Below, piece by piece: positions 63,952-64,000 of a stretch of 64,000 nt of DNA. The stretch is from Phlebotomus papatasi. Taxonomy: Eukaryota > Arthropoda > Insecta > Diptera > Psychodidae. The stretch covers positions 372,001 to 436,000 of the forward strand of contig NC_077225.1 in the NCBI RefSeq assembly GCF_024763615.1, given 5' to 3'. Position 1 is the first letter of the stretch; each line of letters starts with the position of its first letter. The notes under the pieces are model-generated. The model did no database searches, was not told the DNA's origin, and saw nothing but the letters and a program-made list of their open reading frames with translations. The translations under genes and the position numbers were made by a program.

Positions 63952-64000
63952 ATTGCTTTAAAATTTCTTTTTTGCTAATCCACTTATTAGGTGTGTTTCC
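63926..64000 (-). CDS. C-terminal end of upstream Polinton gene, possibly integrase chromodomain
   Basis: 24 codons at the window edge end in TGA 63926-63928 and overlap the next ATG by 26 bases. The residues NKWISKKEILKQYG resemble the end of a chromodomain (NSWI-x-x-x-D/EI), as found at the C-terminus of Polinton integrases. It is too short for certainty. Confidence 0.4.
   Translation of the reverse strand, partial: GNTPNKWISKKEILKQYGVDDNSR

Larger units (their letters stand above)
60415..64000 (-). mobile_element. Polinton/Maverick capsid-gene end, partial and decaying
   Basis: Six minus-strand reading frames lie head to tail with overlaps: an integrase-like C-terminus, the two halves of a capsid-type protein, two small basic proteins, an F54H12.2-like capsid protein and a small acidic/basic-tailed protein. 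The order and families match insect Polintons. At least two frameshifts and one stop are visible. DNA polymerase B, ATPase and protease would lie beyond 64000. Confidence 0.85.

Overview
This window looks like repeat-dense, AT-rich heterochromatin from an arthropod, most likely an insect. The evidence is five BEL/Pao LTR retrotransposons (three of them with tRNA-Tyr-type primer sites), a Polinton/Maverick gene block, a LINE fragment, several MITEs and foldback elements, and a long satellite array. I found no convincing host gene. The species cannot be named from the sequence.

Layout. (1) 1-20840 is one array of a ~138-bp satellite, split at 7901-15412 by a young non-autonomous BEL/Pao element (BEL-1: 1430-bp LTRs, 5-bp target duplication GAGGC) that carries only one coding remnant, an RNase H-like ORF with its catalytic residues replaced. 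(2) 20841-29199 is a broken minus-strand BEL/Pao element (BEL-3) invaded by a TIR element at 26714-28355. (3) 29200-43689 is an unclassified non-coding element whose right half is a ~700-bp-arm palindrome with a tRNA-like Pol III unit in each arm. Near the tip of that palindrome sits a young, apparently intact, env-bearing BEL/Pao element (BEL-2, 31312-42633, target duplication AAATG). (4) 44888-47701 is a foldback element containing a 225-bp MITE and a 5'-truncated LINE with an intact reverse-transcriptase ORF. (5) 48116-55375 is a ~21-bp minisatellite split by an older minus-strand BEL/Pao element (BEL-4, target duplication GGTCA). (6) 56576-59750 holds palindromic tandem repeats and a 5'-truncated BEL/Pao relic (BEL-5) cut by a 520-bp MITE. 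(7) 60415-64000 is the capsid-gene end of a decaying Polinton on the minus strand; it runs off the window.

How the parts relate. BEL-2 is the best candidate for an active, virus-like element. It has a 2526-codon gag-pol-env frame and LTRs with about three differences. An LTR intron (donor at 32324, acceptor ending 32890) would create an AUG, across the splice junction, for an extra basic leader protein. That intron also contains a dense cluster of small RNA hairpins, so unspliced RNA would keep them and spliced RNA would lose them, as with retroviral packaging signals. BEL-1 has the same LTR architecture (palindromic start, hairpin cluster, tRNA-Tyr primer site) and may be mobilised in trans by a BEL-2-like relative. 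BEL-3, -4 and -5 and the Polinton carry frameshifts and nonsense codons and are relics. The nesting gives an order of events: satellite and minisatellite first, then old elements, then MITEs, then BEL-1 and BEL-2.
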